Assembly: GCA_039619475.1 (NCBI GenBank)
Contig: CM077116.1
Span: 29,078,183 to 29,142,182 of the forward strand
DNA: 64,000 bases
Source of the DNA: Icerya purchasi
Taxonomy: Eukaryota > Arthropoda > Insecta > Hemiptera > Monophlebidae
Reading direction: 5' to 3'
The number at the start of each line of letters is the position of its first letter. The stretch's first letter is position 1. Below, one piece after another: positions 24,301-34,959 of this stretch. The position numbers were made by a program, and so were the translations under genes. The notes under the pieces are model-generated. The model saw only the letters and a program-made list of their open reading frames with translations. It searched no databases and was not told the DNA's origin.

Positions 24301-25322
24301 ATGGAGAAAAATTTAGAGCAACGTGCCGCGATTAAATTTTGTTTTAAAGCCGGTTTAACGGCTACCAAAGCTCTTCTGGAAATGATTCGTACTGCTTATG
24401 GTGACGATGCTATGTCCCGTACATCAGTTTTCGATTGGTTTGGTCGTTTTCGTAATGGAAGAGAGGAGATTGTTGACGACGAGCGCAGCGGACGACAAGA
24501 AACGATGCAAACATCCAGCGTGTGGCGGATTTTTTGAAGACTGACCAACAAGTCACGTGTCGTTCCATCGCAGACAGTCTGAATATACCGAAAACAATAG
24601 TTCAACGCATTATCCAAGAAGATTTGAAGAAACGAAAGGTTTGTGCGCGCTTCGCTCCTCATTCGCTATCCACGGAGCAACGAGACCAACGCGTCGTCGA
24701 GCATTCTCAAGACTTGTTGCAAATGATTGAAAGTGATCCGAAATTCGTCAATAAAATAATTACGGGTGACGAATCGTGGTGCTTCGCCTCCTATCGAGAA
24801 ACGAAGCGGCGAAGTGCGGAATGGATCGGCCTAAATTCTCCTCGTCCGAAAAAATTGAGGTTTCAAAAGTCGAAAATCAAAACCATGTTGATTGTTTTCT
24901 TCGATAGCGAAGGAATCATTCATCGCGAATTCGTTCCCCCTGGCCAAACCGTGAATGCTCCCTTCTACAAAGAGGTTTTGGATCGCCTTTTGAAAAGAAT
25001 TGGACGCGACATATTGCAGATGTTTTCGAGTCAAGATTTTTTCCTGTTGCACGACAACGTACCTGCTCACACGGCAACGATGAACCGTCAGTTTTTGGCC
25101 CAAAAACGGATCACAGCGTTGAACCATCCCCCATACTCGCCCGATTTAAGTCCCCCGGACTACTTTCTATTCCCAAAACTCAAAATGGAGCTGAAGGGAG
25201 ACCGTTTTTCAACCGTAGAAGAGATCCAGGAAGCTGTAACCGCCAAGCTGAAGCTAGAAATGTATGAATGACCTAAAAATGAGCGCTGACCAGTGTATCG
25301 CTCTTAAGGGTGACTATTTCGA
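24301..25322 (+). pseudogene. mariner transposase (DD34D), frameshifted twice
   Basis: N-terminal helix-turn-helix part at 24301-24537 (AAIKFCFKAGLTATKALLEM, FDWFGRFRNGREE). A frameshift near 24520 leads to the second open part, 24522-25271, with the catalytic Asp boxes ITGDESW, LLHDNVPAH and YSPDLSPPDYFLF. A second frameshift near 25257 hides the natural C-terminus, which appears in another frame as GDYFE and stop at about 25322. All three catalytic Asp are kept, but the frame breaks kill the gene. It is a different subfamily from the intact mariner at 35.9 kb. Confidence 0.85.
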
Positions 25323-25375
25323 ATAAAAAAATTTTTGTTATGTTTTTTTGTAACTTTTTGGGGAGGCTCTGTGAC

Positions 25376-25381
25376 GTCAGT
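25376..25381. repeat. target-site duplication GTCAGT (left)
   Basis: The same six bases follow the right end at 47672-47677. In the uninterrupted mariner they occur once, at the inner edge of the 3' inverted repeat. Six-base duplications are the rule for Polintons/Mavericks. Confidence 0.85.
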
Positions 25382-25514
25382 AGTAGTGAATAAATGGCGA
25401 CTCTGGCAGGTCTGACGTCACAACCCCAATTCCTGTCCCGGAGGCGAAAAGTCACCTAAGTATTTTATTCGGGAGGCAAAAATTCACCCAATTTTTTATT
25501 CCGACGCTGAAAAT

Positions 25515-25600
25515 GCACCCAAGTTTCCCCCAAGTTTCCCCCAATTTTCCCCAATTTCCCCCAATTTTCCTCAAATTTTTCCACATTTTTTGCAAATTTC
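25515..25600. repeat. subterminal C/T-rich mini-repeats
   Basis: Short tandem variants of CCCCCAATTTT and CCCAAGTTTC lie about 130-220 bp inside the element end. The mirror copy is at 47453-47538. The strand asymmetry is strong (C-rich here, G-rich in the right arm). It may be a replication or transposase-binding region; that is inference. Confidence 0.6.
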
Positions 25601-25639
25601 CTCCAAATTTCACCCTACAGGTCCCGCTCGTTTCCGATA

Positions 25640-26400
25640 AACCGAACCGATTATAAATTAACCCAAGTATAATGTTTAAAGCCCGAAACTAACCCAAGTC
25701 CCCACTCTTCCCTCCCGCCCACAGCGATACCGCGATTTTTCAAAATTCTACGTGTAAGTATAAAAATTCCGAAATTAACCCAAGTGTAATATTTAAAGCT
25801 GAAAACTAACCAAACCCCTGCTCGCCCTCCTGGCATATCTCTAAAGCGCACGCGCCGTTCCCGCGCACGCGCCGTTCCTCCGCATTTCCGATAATTCGAT
25901 ACGTTTAAAAATTAACCTCAATATAATATTTAAAGCAGGAAGGAAACCTAAGCCCCGCTCGCCCTCCTAGCATACTTAGAAGGCGCACGCGCCGTTCCCG
26001 CTCACTTGTCGATCGTTCGCGATACCGCGATTTTTCAAAATTCTACGTGTAAGTATAAAAATTCCGAAATTGACCCAAGTGTAATATTTAAAGCTGAAAA
26101 CTAACCAAACCCCTGCTCGCCCTCCTGGCATATCTCTAAAGCGCACACGCCGTTCCCCCGCATTTCCGATAATTCGATGCATTTAAAAATTAACCTCAAT
26201 ATAATATTTAAAGCAGGAAAGTAACCTAAGCCCCGCTCGCCCTCCTAGCATACTTAGAAGGTGCACGCGCCGTTCCCGCACACTTCGCGATACCGCGATT
26301 TTCCAAAATTCTGCGTGTAAGTATAAAAATTCCGAATTTAACCAAAGTATAATATTTAAAGCCAGAAACTAACCTAAACCCCCCTTCTTCCTCTTTTTCC
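25640..26400. repeat. subterminal GC-rich tandem repeats, about 270-300 bp period
   Basis: Units share GATACCGCGATTTTTCAAAA, AAATTCCGAAATTAACCCAA, CTCGCCCTCCTGGCATATC and CGCACGCGCCGTTCCCGC. Two full copies and a partial copy are present. The ORFs here repeat the same peptide and are by-products. Mirror copy at 46653-47413. These GC-rich blocks stand out from the AT-rich arm. Confidence 0.75.
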
Positions 26401-26698
26401 ATTCGTACGTATTTTTTTATTTTTCAGGGCGTAATTATTATAAAATTAGCCTAAGATTTTTTTTATTTTTTTATTTCAACACATTCGCTTCAACCATCAC
26501 TATATGTGACGTTGCATGCAAACACTTTCAAAACCGTTGAAACAGGATCTTAATATTCTTATAATTTCTATTCCAGTCGATACATTATTATGGAACCACG
26601 CCCTACATGTACACACTAACGCTCTAAGTATATTTCTCATTTTCTACGGTTCCAAAAATTTTTTCTTTATTCTCCGATCGTTACAAAAGCGTACTGAC

Positions 26699-27071
26699 TA
26701 GTGATGGGAAACTTCGAAATGTTTCATTCGAATTATTCGATTGTTCGATAACTTCGAATGCATTCGATTGTTCCACAGTTGCATTCGAAATGTTATTTCA
26801 TTCGTATAATTCATTCGTATTCACATCAGTCATTCGAATTAAAATCATTCGAATCAAAATCATTCGAATTAAAATCATTCGAATCAAAAATCATTCGAAT
26901 CAAAATCATTCGAATTAAAATCATTCGAATCAAAATCATTCGAATCAAAATCATTCAAATTAAAATCATTTGAATCAAAATCATTCGATTGTTTTTTTGT
27001 TTTTTTTTTTTTTTTTTTGACGATTGTTGATTGTTTCGATTGTAAAAACATTTCGAAATCGCACATCACTA
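26699..27071. mobile_element. hAT-like MITE with TCGAA-rich core, 373 bp
   Basis: Starts TAGTGATGGGAAACTTCGAA and ends TTTCGAAATCGCACATCACTA in reverse sense (TAGTGATGTGCGATTTCGAA). Flanking 8-mers GTACTGAC (26691-26698) and GCACTGAC (27072-27079) match at 7 of 8, as for an old hAT duplication. The core is an expanded array of about 14-16 bp units (CATTCGAATCAAAAT, CATTCGAATTAAAAT), then a T-run. Mirror copy at 45982-46354. Confidence 0.7.
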
Positions 27072-27354
27072 GCACTGACAGATCACACGCTTATATCTAC
27101 CATAGTGTTAGCCACCACGAAAGCGAACCATTAGATCCCGTGCACACTCTGCTCTCGATAGTTTCCCTATCATTCATAATAATTTTTCAAAGCCTAAGTA
27201 TCATAGAATTAGTGCAAGTATATTTATTATTTTTTCTCACTTACGATTATTTTTCCGTCCGTAAGTATTATAAAATTAGTCTAAGTATATTTCTCATTTT
27301 CTACGGTTCCAAAAATTTTTCCTTATTCTCCGATCGTTACAAAAGCGCACTGAC

Positions 27355-27662
27355 TAGTGATGGGCAACTTCGAAATGATTCATTCGAATTATTCGATTGT
27401 TCGATAACTTCGAATACATTCGATTGTTCCACAGTTACATTCGAAATGTTATTTCATTCGAATAATTCATTTGTATTCACAACAATCATTCGAATTAAAA
27501 TCATTCGAATCAAAATCATTCGAATCAAAATCATTTGAATTAAAATCATTCAAATTAAAATCATTCGAATCAAATCATTCGAATGAAAATCATTTGATTG
27601 TTTTTTTTTTTTGACGATTGTTGATTATTTCGATTGTAAAAACATTTCGACGCACATCACTA
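27355..27662. mobile_element. hAT-like MITE, 308 bp
   Basis: Same ends (TAGTGATGGGCAAC; inverted TAGTGATGTGCG) and a shorter core array. Flanks GCACTGAC and GCACTGGC. It sits at the equivalent place of the tandem duplication, so it was copied with it, not inserted anew. Mirror copy at 45391-45698. Confidence 0.7.
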
Positions 27663-27830
27663 GCACTGGCAGATCACATGCTTATATCCACCATAGCGTT
27701 AGCCACCGCGAAAGCGAACCATTCGATCCCGTGCACACTCTACTCTCAATAGTTTCCCTATCGTTCATAATAATTTTTCCAAGCCAAGTATTATAGAATT
27801 AGTCTAAGTATATTTATTATTTTTTCTCAC

Positions 27831-28912
27831 TTACGATTACTTTTCCATTCGTAAGTATTTATGTATGTTTTCCCCGGTTCTAAAAAATAAATCTATCGAT
27901 TTCTCGCCCCTCAATGAATGCCCACGCATCATTCTCGCGCATGTGTCATTCATTAGTGTTACCACTTTTTTTTCAAAATTAGTCCAAGTATATTTTATTA
28001 TTTTTCTCATTACGATTATTTTCAGTCCGTAAGTATTTCTGTATGTTTTCCGAGGTTTTAAAAATTAATCCGAACAGACATTCAGACTGTTGTGAAAGCA
28101 TACTATCTATCAACCGCACAGATTCTACATTATACGTTACTCTATTACGAGTTCTTCAAAAAATTGATTCGAATGTGTTTTTCATTTTTTTTTTTTTTCA
28201 ATCCTAAAAATTCATTCTTTCTACCCCCGCCCCCTCACATCTAAAATTGCTTATCTTTCGTAATCTTTATTTATTTTATCGATTCTAAAAATTAATCAAT
28301 GGTTCACTCGAAAGCGTACCGCACATTCCCACACACTTATCTTCTATCACGAATTTCCCTATTGATCATGAACATTTTTTCAACGTTAGACACAATAGCA
28401 TATCACATTGGTCTCGCATACACACCACATGCAGTTCTATATGTCTAATTTTTATTAACGATCTTTATTTTTTTTTGTACTGGTATTACTTTTTCCTACA
28501 CAGTCATGTCATCATATACACTTAACATTGTCAAAAATAATTTTAACCTTTCGAGAAAGAAAAATCTCCGATCAATAAAAAATATTTATTAACATCACAA
28601 TTATTTTTAATATTATTCGCTTCGCTATAAACATAATTTTTTTATTTAATAAACTCATCCGCATCATCAATCGTTTCAAGACATTATTGTTTCGAACGTC
28701 AATACCTGTTTTCCAAGAATCGATAACCTCTGCAGGTATATATCTCGTCATCGCAACAACCTTTACCTGCATGACTCGCATACCTTCAAGACCACTTGTA
28801 CATTGCTCGCACGCTATTTCCCATTATTCGGTACAAGAATATTTTTCACACTCCCTCACATATGCGTATACACTCAAAGTCCTCGATTACTTTGTTTGTA
28901 TACAAATATATT
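27831..28912. other. arm segment without a gene
   Basis: AT-rich with repeated TAAGTATTTNTGTATGTTTTCC-type pieces related to the tandem duplication. No credible ORF. Mirror at 44141-45222. Confidence 0.5.
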
Positions 28913-28913
28913 C

Positions 28914-29032
28914 AGCTTTCTCCGACGGAACAACATTTTTCTGACGTAACATTTCCACTGCCACAACCGATTCAAAGGTAGCTAATGAGATAGACTATCG
29001 AACGGAATCATTCAAGCGGTCAGTATTAGTTT
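28914..29032 (+). promoter_or_regulatory. upstream block shared by the two exonuclease-like genes (copy 1)
   Basis: It contains CTTTCTCCGACGGAACAACA, TTTTTCTGACGTAACATTT, GATTCAAAGGTAG and a CAGTATTAGTTT end. The block at 38474-38592 before the 276-codon gene has the same order (CTTTCTCCGTTTGAAGGGCA, TTTTTCTGATGCAACATTT, AATTCAAAGGTAG, TTATTAGTTT). It starts about 320 bp before the ATG of the 339-codon gene. Mirror at 44021-44139. Confidence 0.5.
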
Positions 29033-29230
29033 TATGATAAACATGTATATTTTGTCGAATCTGTGTTCACGCATTATTAAAAAATTTACGTCAACGTTAA
29101 AGAAAATAATTTCCTATGTTTTTTCTCTTTTTTTCTCTATCATTTATTTTTGTCTTTTATCTTTCCTTTTTCTCTTTCTTTTTCTCTGTATTTTTTTTAG
29201 TGAAAAGTTTGAAATACATATTATTCAATC

Positions 29231-30250
29231 ATGAACGCTAATATAGTTAACATAAGCAGCAACTCAAAATCAATTAAAGACGCCGAATTTATTCAGAATT
29301 TATTTGCGAGTGATAGCGACTCGCATACGTCTTCGTCACTTCAATTACCGCAATCAGATGGTGGTTATTCTTCAACAGAATCAACATCTTCTACACATAA
29401 AATCGTTGGTCCAGTATTATTGTCAGATCAGATGGATATAGCGGAATATTTTGTAGATTTCAGCTTCCATAAGGATTCTGATTATGGTTTTCTAGTAACC
29501 GAACTAGCGATGATTGATATGTCTGGCGGGAGGTGTTTACATACGCTATACAAGCCAAGCAGAGCATGGTCTGCATCAAAAATGCCTCATTTACAATGCT
29601 CTTCCGTGAGTCATTACTTGAAAACCCCCTCATTATTTCCCTGTCGGGAAGAAATATTCATGGCACGTGATGTATTCACAATACTGTCTGAAAAACCGAA
29701 GGTTCGCGTATATATTTTAACCACTTATGCAAAACTTATATTATGGGAACTTAACGAAAAGTCTGAATTGTTGCGTGACTTGGACTACGAACTCGTTAAT
29801 ATGGAGAAAGTCTTTCGAGTACCTAGTATTGATGATTTATATCAAGAATACTCTGGTATAAGCAATCTGGTAACTTGTAAGCACCATTATGAGAATGATA
29901 TTTTTCATTGTGCGATGAAAAATGTTATGGTGATGAGGACATGGCACGATCACGTTATCCGTCCGCTGAAGCTTATGAACAATCTCAATATAAATGATTT
30001 AAGCCAGTTATTCATTACAGCCACCAAAGAAATGATAATTACATTATTTCCAAGTTGCATCGGGGACATTTATATATTTTTACCGGACAGATTAAAACAG
30101 GATGATACGATAAAATCATTTCTACCATGCTACGATCACGAACATGATAAAGAATATTATATCGACGGTGATACATTACACAGGAGTACTCGAAATTGTG
30201 TCAAAGTAAAAGATTGCGACGACTGTCAACATTCAATTCATACGGATTAA
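29231..30250 (+). CDS. exonuclease-like (RNase H-fold) protein, 339 aa, left-arm copy
   Basis: Intact. Residues 1-70 are a Ser/Thr-rich, low-complexity leader. From about 72 it aligns with the 276-residue protein of the same arm: a YFVDFSFH strand with one acidic residue, VTELAMIDMSG, then YKPSRAW. A central CKHHYENDIFHCAMKN segment follows (212-231), then W-HD-RPL. The C-terminus has LPDRLKQDDTIKSFLPCYDHEH and KDCDDCQH, where C300, H303/H305, C329, C332 and H334 could bind a metal. From memory it resembles an arthropod family with a degenerate DEDDh-like exonuclease fold (usual KPPFPW motif). The normal acidic residues are largely missing, so activity is doubtful. An AATAAA signal lies at 30257-30262, just past the stop. 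Confidence 0.6.
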   Translation: MNANIVNISSNSKSIKDAEFIQNLFASDSDSHTSSSLQLPQSDGGYSSTESTSSTHKIVGPVLLSDQMDIAEYFVDFSFHKDSDYGFLVTELAMIDMSGGRCLHTLYKPSRAWSASKMPHLQCSSVSHYLKTPSLFPCREEIFMARDVFTILSEKPKVRVYILTTYAKLILWELNEKSELLRDLDYELVNMEKVFRVPSIDDLYQEYSGISNLVTCKHHYENDIFHCAMKNVMVMRTWHDHVIRPLKLMNNLNINDLSQLFITATKEMIITLFPSCIGDIYIFLPDRLKQDDTIKSFLPCYDHEHDKEYYIDGDTLHRSTRNCVKVKDCDDCQHSIHTD

Positions 30251-30262
30251 AAATTCAATAAA

Positions 30263-32822
30263 AGACGTGGAATTTGAAAGCTGGAGTTGTCTAGATCCTA
30301 CGAAAGTTGAATATGAACATAACAATTACCTTTCAATGTACCAAAGTCAATTGTCGCGTAGTATGTATAATATGTGAAATAAAACCATATTTTTTTCTTT
30401 TACTCGCATTTTTATTTTTATCATTTCAAAATCTTTTACATTGTTTCACATAAATTATAATGTATGTATGTATATATGTATGGAATTTTAATATGTAATA
30501 ATATACATTTCCTACATTTTATTTTATTTCATGGACATATAATTACTTTAAAATTATTTAGATACACCGCAGATATTATAGTACCGAACACATCATTTAT
30601 TATTTCATTCTATTTCAATTAATATGTTGTATGGATGAAATCGAATCAATTTATGTAACTGTTTATTTAAATTTAAATAATCTTTTCCTTTTTCTTTTTT
30701 TTTTTTTTTTTATCTCTCAGCATATGCATGCGTGTATATGCTTACATATACAAGTATGAAAAAAATTATTTTTTTATTTTTTCCTCGATATGAATGGTAA
30801 ATCTACGACTTTATTTGAAAAACGGTCAAAACCTAATACATAGATTTCAAACTTTGATGGAAATTTCTGTAAAACGTTCAATTTACACTTATTATCTTTA
30901 AAAAAATTTTTTTTCATTATTATTATTCATATCATTTAAATAGACTGATACGACAGAGAGAGAAAATAAAAAGCTAAATTTTTACACGTGAGGGAGGGAG
31001 CTGATGAAAACGTACGAGTCTTATTATTTGGAATACAGATTATGAAGGAAATTTTTATTCAATGTTTCGTTCTAAGATTTTTCATTTTTTACATTTAAAA
31101 TTTTTCAATACGAAAATATTTCAAAATCTACAGGAACGTCTACGAATAGTCTTCGTCATTATAGAAGCACCTGCAGATCATGTATCGACACTGCATGCGC
31201 GTAAGGATGAGTAAATATGTGTGAACATGTGTGTGTATGTATGCTTGAAATGTGCGAAATGGCTAATAAGAAACAACCGTTGAATCGCAACGACAGGTAG
31301 AGATCCGCTTATAGAATAAGAGAGTGAGAGTGAGATAAATTATGTACCTTTATTATTGCAGAACTGCACTGCAGTGGCAGACATGAAATATCCGTTAGCG
31401 TCCTTTTCGAGGCAGTTTTATAAAAAAGGCCGAAAATTAGCTTTAAAACTGGATAAATGAGATAGTTGATAATAAACATACCATTAAGAACGGTATACAT
31501 GTATGTGGGCATGTGTGTGAGCGCACGGTTAAATGAATGACAAAAGATTATTAACTGCATAGGCATTGTTAAATACAACTATACTGATTTATCCGTAAAA
31601 CTAACAAATTTTACCGTTGTTTTCTTTCCTTTTTTTTTTCTTTCGCGTTTTACAAAAAATTCATGTTAGTTCTAAAAATATTGCTAAATTCAAATTAAAT
31701 CGATCATGTTATTTTATTTTTTATTTTTGTTTCATTAAACAATGTGTTACGATCGTATTTATCTTACTCAATCTTTTACCTAATATTCTAACGGTTTTAG
31801 ACAACAGCAGAAATATGCAAGTTACCTTGGATGTATTATATTTTATTCGTGTATATGTGTATACACGCTTTCTATACAAGCACATGCAAACATCGGATGC
31901 TGGAAATGTATGATAATATAATTTTTAAATCAATGATTAACGTATTATTATTATTTTTTTTTCACCCTGTGATATACAAAATAACATCATACTTGCTTTT
32001 ACAACAATATTTAAATTCTACAAAAATAAATGTCCCCAGGGTGGGGAGTAAAAATATCATGAAGAATCACTGTTTTTTGTTTTTTTTCTTTACTTCACAA
32101 TCTTCTTTTTCTTTATATTATTTTTTATTTCAGAGATTTTTTAAAATAGTTTTCTTTACACTCCAATATGGAATCTGTTAATTTATTGTACATGTCATAT
32201 AATATGATAAATGCTAAAATTCGGAAAGTTTTTTTAAAGAAGTAATTGACAGAAGAGTATACTTTTGAAAACAAGAGAGTGAAGAGGCTATACATAAAAA
32301 GCAATATGATGCATTAAACATAACGAAAAAAAAAAACAAAACAGAAGAAACGTAAACACAAAGACTATTATGTTTTTTTCATTAATCTATTCAATTACAA
32401 CTTTTTTTTCATTCATCTATATTCTAAGTTCCATCATAAGTTTTAATTTTTTATATGATGCCTACTAATTTCTATGTTTACTTAATTTATTTACTTTTCC
32501 ACGAATGTTTTTAGAATTAAATTTTGAAAAAATTAAACATATTTTCGCACCTGCGTCAACTATCACATTAAATACATGTAGAAATTTTCATTTCAAACAC
32601 CGCCGGAAAATAACATGGGTTTTTTTTTTTTGATATTTTTTAAAAATTTATTCATACTCTCTCTAATTATAGCTATTTTTACTCATTTTTATATTCTACA
32701 TACAATGCTTGAGGTATTAGATGATGCAAATTCTAAATACACCATATTGCTATCACTCTGTTTATTATTTTTTTATTTGTTACTCGTTTTTTTATTATTT
32801 TCTTATGTATATGTATTAGAAT
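30263..32822. other. arm segment without a recognisable gene
   Basis: 2.5 kb of AT-rich DNA between the two convergent genes. Small ORFs (31309-31578 minus, 31617-31913 plus, 31831-32181 plus) are hydrophobic, T-rich-driven and carry no motif. The capsid or other Polinton gene one might expect here is not visible. Mirror at 40231-42790. Confidence 0.5.
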
Positions 32823-33264
32823 TAGTGATGTGAGATTTCGAAATGTTTTTACAATCGAAACAACTGATAATCGTCAAAAAAAAAAAAACAATTGAATGAT
32901 TTTTGTGAATACGAATGAATTATTCGAATAAAAATCGGAACCATCCGAACACAAACGAATGAAGTATTCGTTAAACATCGCCTAGATTCTTTCGAGAGAA
33001 ATAACATTTCGAATGATTGTTGCAAATAGGAATGAATTATTCGAATAAAAACCGAAACTATCCGAACACAAACGAATGAAGTATTCGTTAAACATTGACT
33101 AGATTCTTCCGAGAGAAATAGCATTTCGAATGATTGTTGTGAATACGAATGAATTATTCGAATGAAATAACATTTCGAATGCAACCACGGAACAATCGAA
33201 TGCATTCAAAGTCATCGAACGATCAAATAATTCGAATGAATCATTTCGAAGTTGCCCATCACTA
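32823..33264. mobile_element. hAT-like MITE, 442 bp
   Basis: Starts TAGTGATGTGAGATTTCGAA; the inverted right end reads TAGTGATGGGCAACTTCGAA. Flanking 8-mers ATTAGAAT (32815-32822) and ATTAGAAC (33265-33272) match at 7 of 8. The core is not the simple array of the other two copies but two longer repeats with CGAATGAAGTATTCGTTAAA. Mirror copy at 39789-40230. Confidence 0.75.
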
Positions 33265-33539
33265 ATTAGAACCCATATGATTTTACAATAAAAAAAGTGT
33301 TTATACTCATTATTGAAGTTGAATATAGATAATATTTACATTTAAAGGAAAAAGAAAAAGTTATTTTTATTATTCCATTCGCACGCGAAAAAAATTATGA
33401 AATGTAAAATATATATATAATTCATGTAATATATTTACAAACGATTAACAAGAATAAAAGAAAATTAATTTAAAAAATAAATAAATATCACAAAAAATTT
33501 AAAGATGGAAAAATTACAAGATTATGATTCGTACAATGC

Positions 33540-34370
33540 TCACAAATTGGCTCCTTTGATCGGGTTATGTTGGTATTCGAACAAACTTGCATGGTTGCAT
33601 TGCGGACAATCTTTGATTAAGGTGGGATGTACTGCACTGAGTGGAAAAGAATCTGGAATATCATAGCTATGATGTTTAAAACATGGTAAGAAGCGTTTGA
33701 TACGTCGATCATTCTTCAGTGCTACAGGTAATTTATTGTAAAAATCGCAAATTTTTTGAGGGCATACATTAATTAATATCTCTGCAGTAACATTTTGCAT
33801 CAAGTCGCACGTAGAATATTTTACTAATGATAATATAGGTCTAACATTTACATCGTACCATTTCATCATCACATATACATTCTGCAATGAACACCTATGT
33901 ATGTTTTTATCAGTGTGTGCATCACATTTTACAACTCTTGATATTCCTTTATACATATTATTTAATTTCCTTAAATTGGGTATACCGAATTCTTTTTCTA
34001 AATTAATAATCTTGAAACTTGAAAGTGATGTTTCAAATAGTTTTATCCATATAGTGGTAATTTTTTCATTTCCTTTAACGTAAATATTCAATGGTTCCAA
34101 ATCTTCCAACACATTTTCTATATCACCAGCAATAGATTCGTAATTGTAATCTCCTGCATTCCACGGAATTGAATGACAGTTTTGAATTATCCTCATGTTT
34201 TCTTGTTTTTTATTATTGGATAATACATCCCATTCGAATGGAGGCTTGTAAATTCTATGAAATTGAATTTCACCATCGATACTTATTATTGAAAGTTCCT
34301 TAATGATGTATGTATCATTATCATATTTAAAACATTGAATATCGATAATTACCTCACGTGCTACTATCAT
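33540..34370 (-). CDS. exonuclease-like (RNase H-fold) protein, 276 aa, left-arm copy
   Basis: Intact. It begins with a beta strand holding one Asp (VIIDIQCFK, residues 7-15), then YIIKELSIISIDG and YKPPFEWDVL (41-50), the family signature. A second block, IYVKGNEKITTIWIKLF (96-112), is where the second acidic residue of a DEDDh exonuclease would lie. The third block is CDAHTDKNIHRCSLQN (149-164). The C-terminus has LPVALKNDRRIKRFLPCFKHH and KDCPQCNH; C230, H233/H234, C255, C258 and H260 match the metal-ligand pattern of the 339-residue paralogue. It converges on that gene from the other side of a 3.3-kb gap. Function as an active nuclease is not shown; several acidic positions are absent. 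Confidence 0.65.
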   Translation of the reverse strand: MIVAREVIIDIQCFKYDNDTYIIKELSIISIDGEIQFHRIYKPPFEWDVLSNNKKQENMRIIQNCHSIPWNAGDYNYESIAGDIENVLEDLEPLNIYVKGNEKITTIWIKLFETSLSSFKIINLEKEFGIPNLRKLNNMYKGISRVVKCDAHTDKNIHRCSLQNVYVMMKWYDVNVRPILSLVKYSTCDLMQNVTAEILINVCPQKICDFYNKLPVALKNDRRIKRFLPCFKHHSYDIPDSFPLSAVHPTLIKDCPQCNHASLFEYQHNPIKGANL

Positions 34371-34460
34371 TGTTACAGTTGTTATTAAAGAGAAAAGAAA
34401 AAAAACTAAAACTTTTAATAGTAACTAAAATTTAAACGTGTGAAGAACACTAATTCGTGA

Positions 34461-34579
34461 AACTAATAACAAGCGAGCGAATACAGTTATTCAGAGAGTT
34501 GACATAATGTCTACCTTTGAATTAGATGCATTCGATGAAATGTTGCATCAGAAAAATGCCCTTCAAACGGAGAAAGTTG
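34461..34579 (-). promoter_or_regulatory. upstream block shared by the two exonuclease-like genes (copy 2, left arm)
   Basis: Mirror of 38474-38592. On the plus strand it also holds a 28-codon ORF (34507-34593, MSTFELDAFDEMLHQKN...). The matching stretch near 28.9 kb keeps TFE, EML.QKN-like codons and EK but no ATG. So the block may be a promoter, or the remnant of a small divergent gene. Confidence 0.45.
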
Positions 34580-34959
34580 ATTGCATACATTGATGAATGA
34601 AGTTGTTAAGAACTTGTACATACATATACATTTTGTTTGTGGTAGTGTATGCATGTACACATGAGATCTTACGTATAAGTAAGGGTCAAGATCCGGTTTT
34701 AACAGCTGTATCAGACGATCTTAACGTGCAGCTATGTACATGCAGGGATAGACTTTAATATAATCATTATCGATGGTAAATGAGAACATTAATTCATTTT
34801 TAAATTTTAATATATCGTCTTCCATCACTAATAAGATAACATAAAAAACTACTAACTTAACTGAATATATCCTTCTTCAACCAACTTTTCCTCAATCATT
34901 CGAATTTCATCATCTACACCAACATTTCACACTTTTTTAGATGTATGCGATAACAATAA

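Larger units (their letters stand above)
24107..25381 (+). mobile_element. mariner element, 5' portion (3' end at 47672-47700)
   Basis: The left terminal inverted repeat begins CAGTACGTCCTGAAAG. The reverse complement of 47672-47700 begins CAGTGCGTACCGAAAG; about 24 of 29 positions agree. Joining the two parts across the inserted 22-kb element gives about 1.3 kb, the normal mariner size. The Polinton-like element sits between the transposase stop and the 3' repeat. Confidence 0.85.
26622..27830. repeat. imperfect tandem duplication carrying two MITEs
   Basis: The unit begins TCTAAGTATATTTCTCATTT at 26622 and again at 27280. Each unit holds one hAT-like MITE and then CGAACCATT, GATCCCGTGCACACTCT and AGTTTCCCTATC. 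The copies differ at many single bases. Mirror at 45223-46431. Confidence 0.7.

Noticed and set aside
25651..26182. ORFs repeating the peptide MRFRDMPGGRAGVWLVFSFK.
   Set aside because: They are by-products of the GC-rich subterminal tandem repeats; the frames end at repeat boundaries.
26820..26990. Regular CATTCGAAT-type units looked like a CRISPR array.
   Set aside because: There are no spacers of constant length; units are contiguous 14-16 bp, lie inside a MITE and the genome is eukaryotic.
26758..27075. Repetitive ORFs with IRIKIIRIK or NDFDSNDF.
   Set aside because: Translations of the expanded MITE core on either strand.
31309..32181. Small ORFs in the arms (31309-31578, 31617-31913, 31831-32181 and their mirrors).
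   Set aside because: Hydrophobic, low-complexity translations of T-rich DNA without motifs; mirror identity follows from the palindrome and is not evidence of selection.
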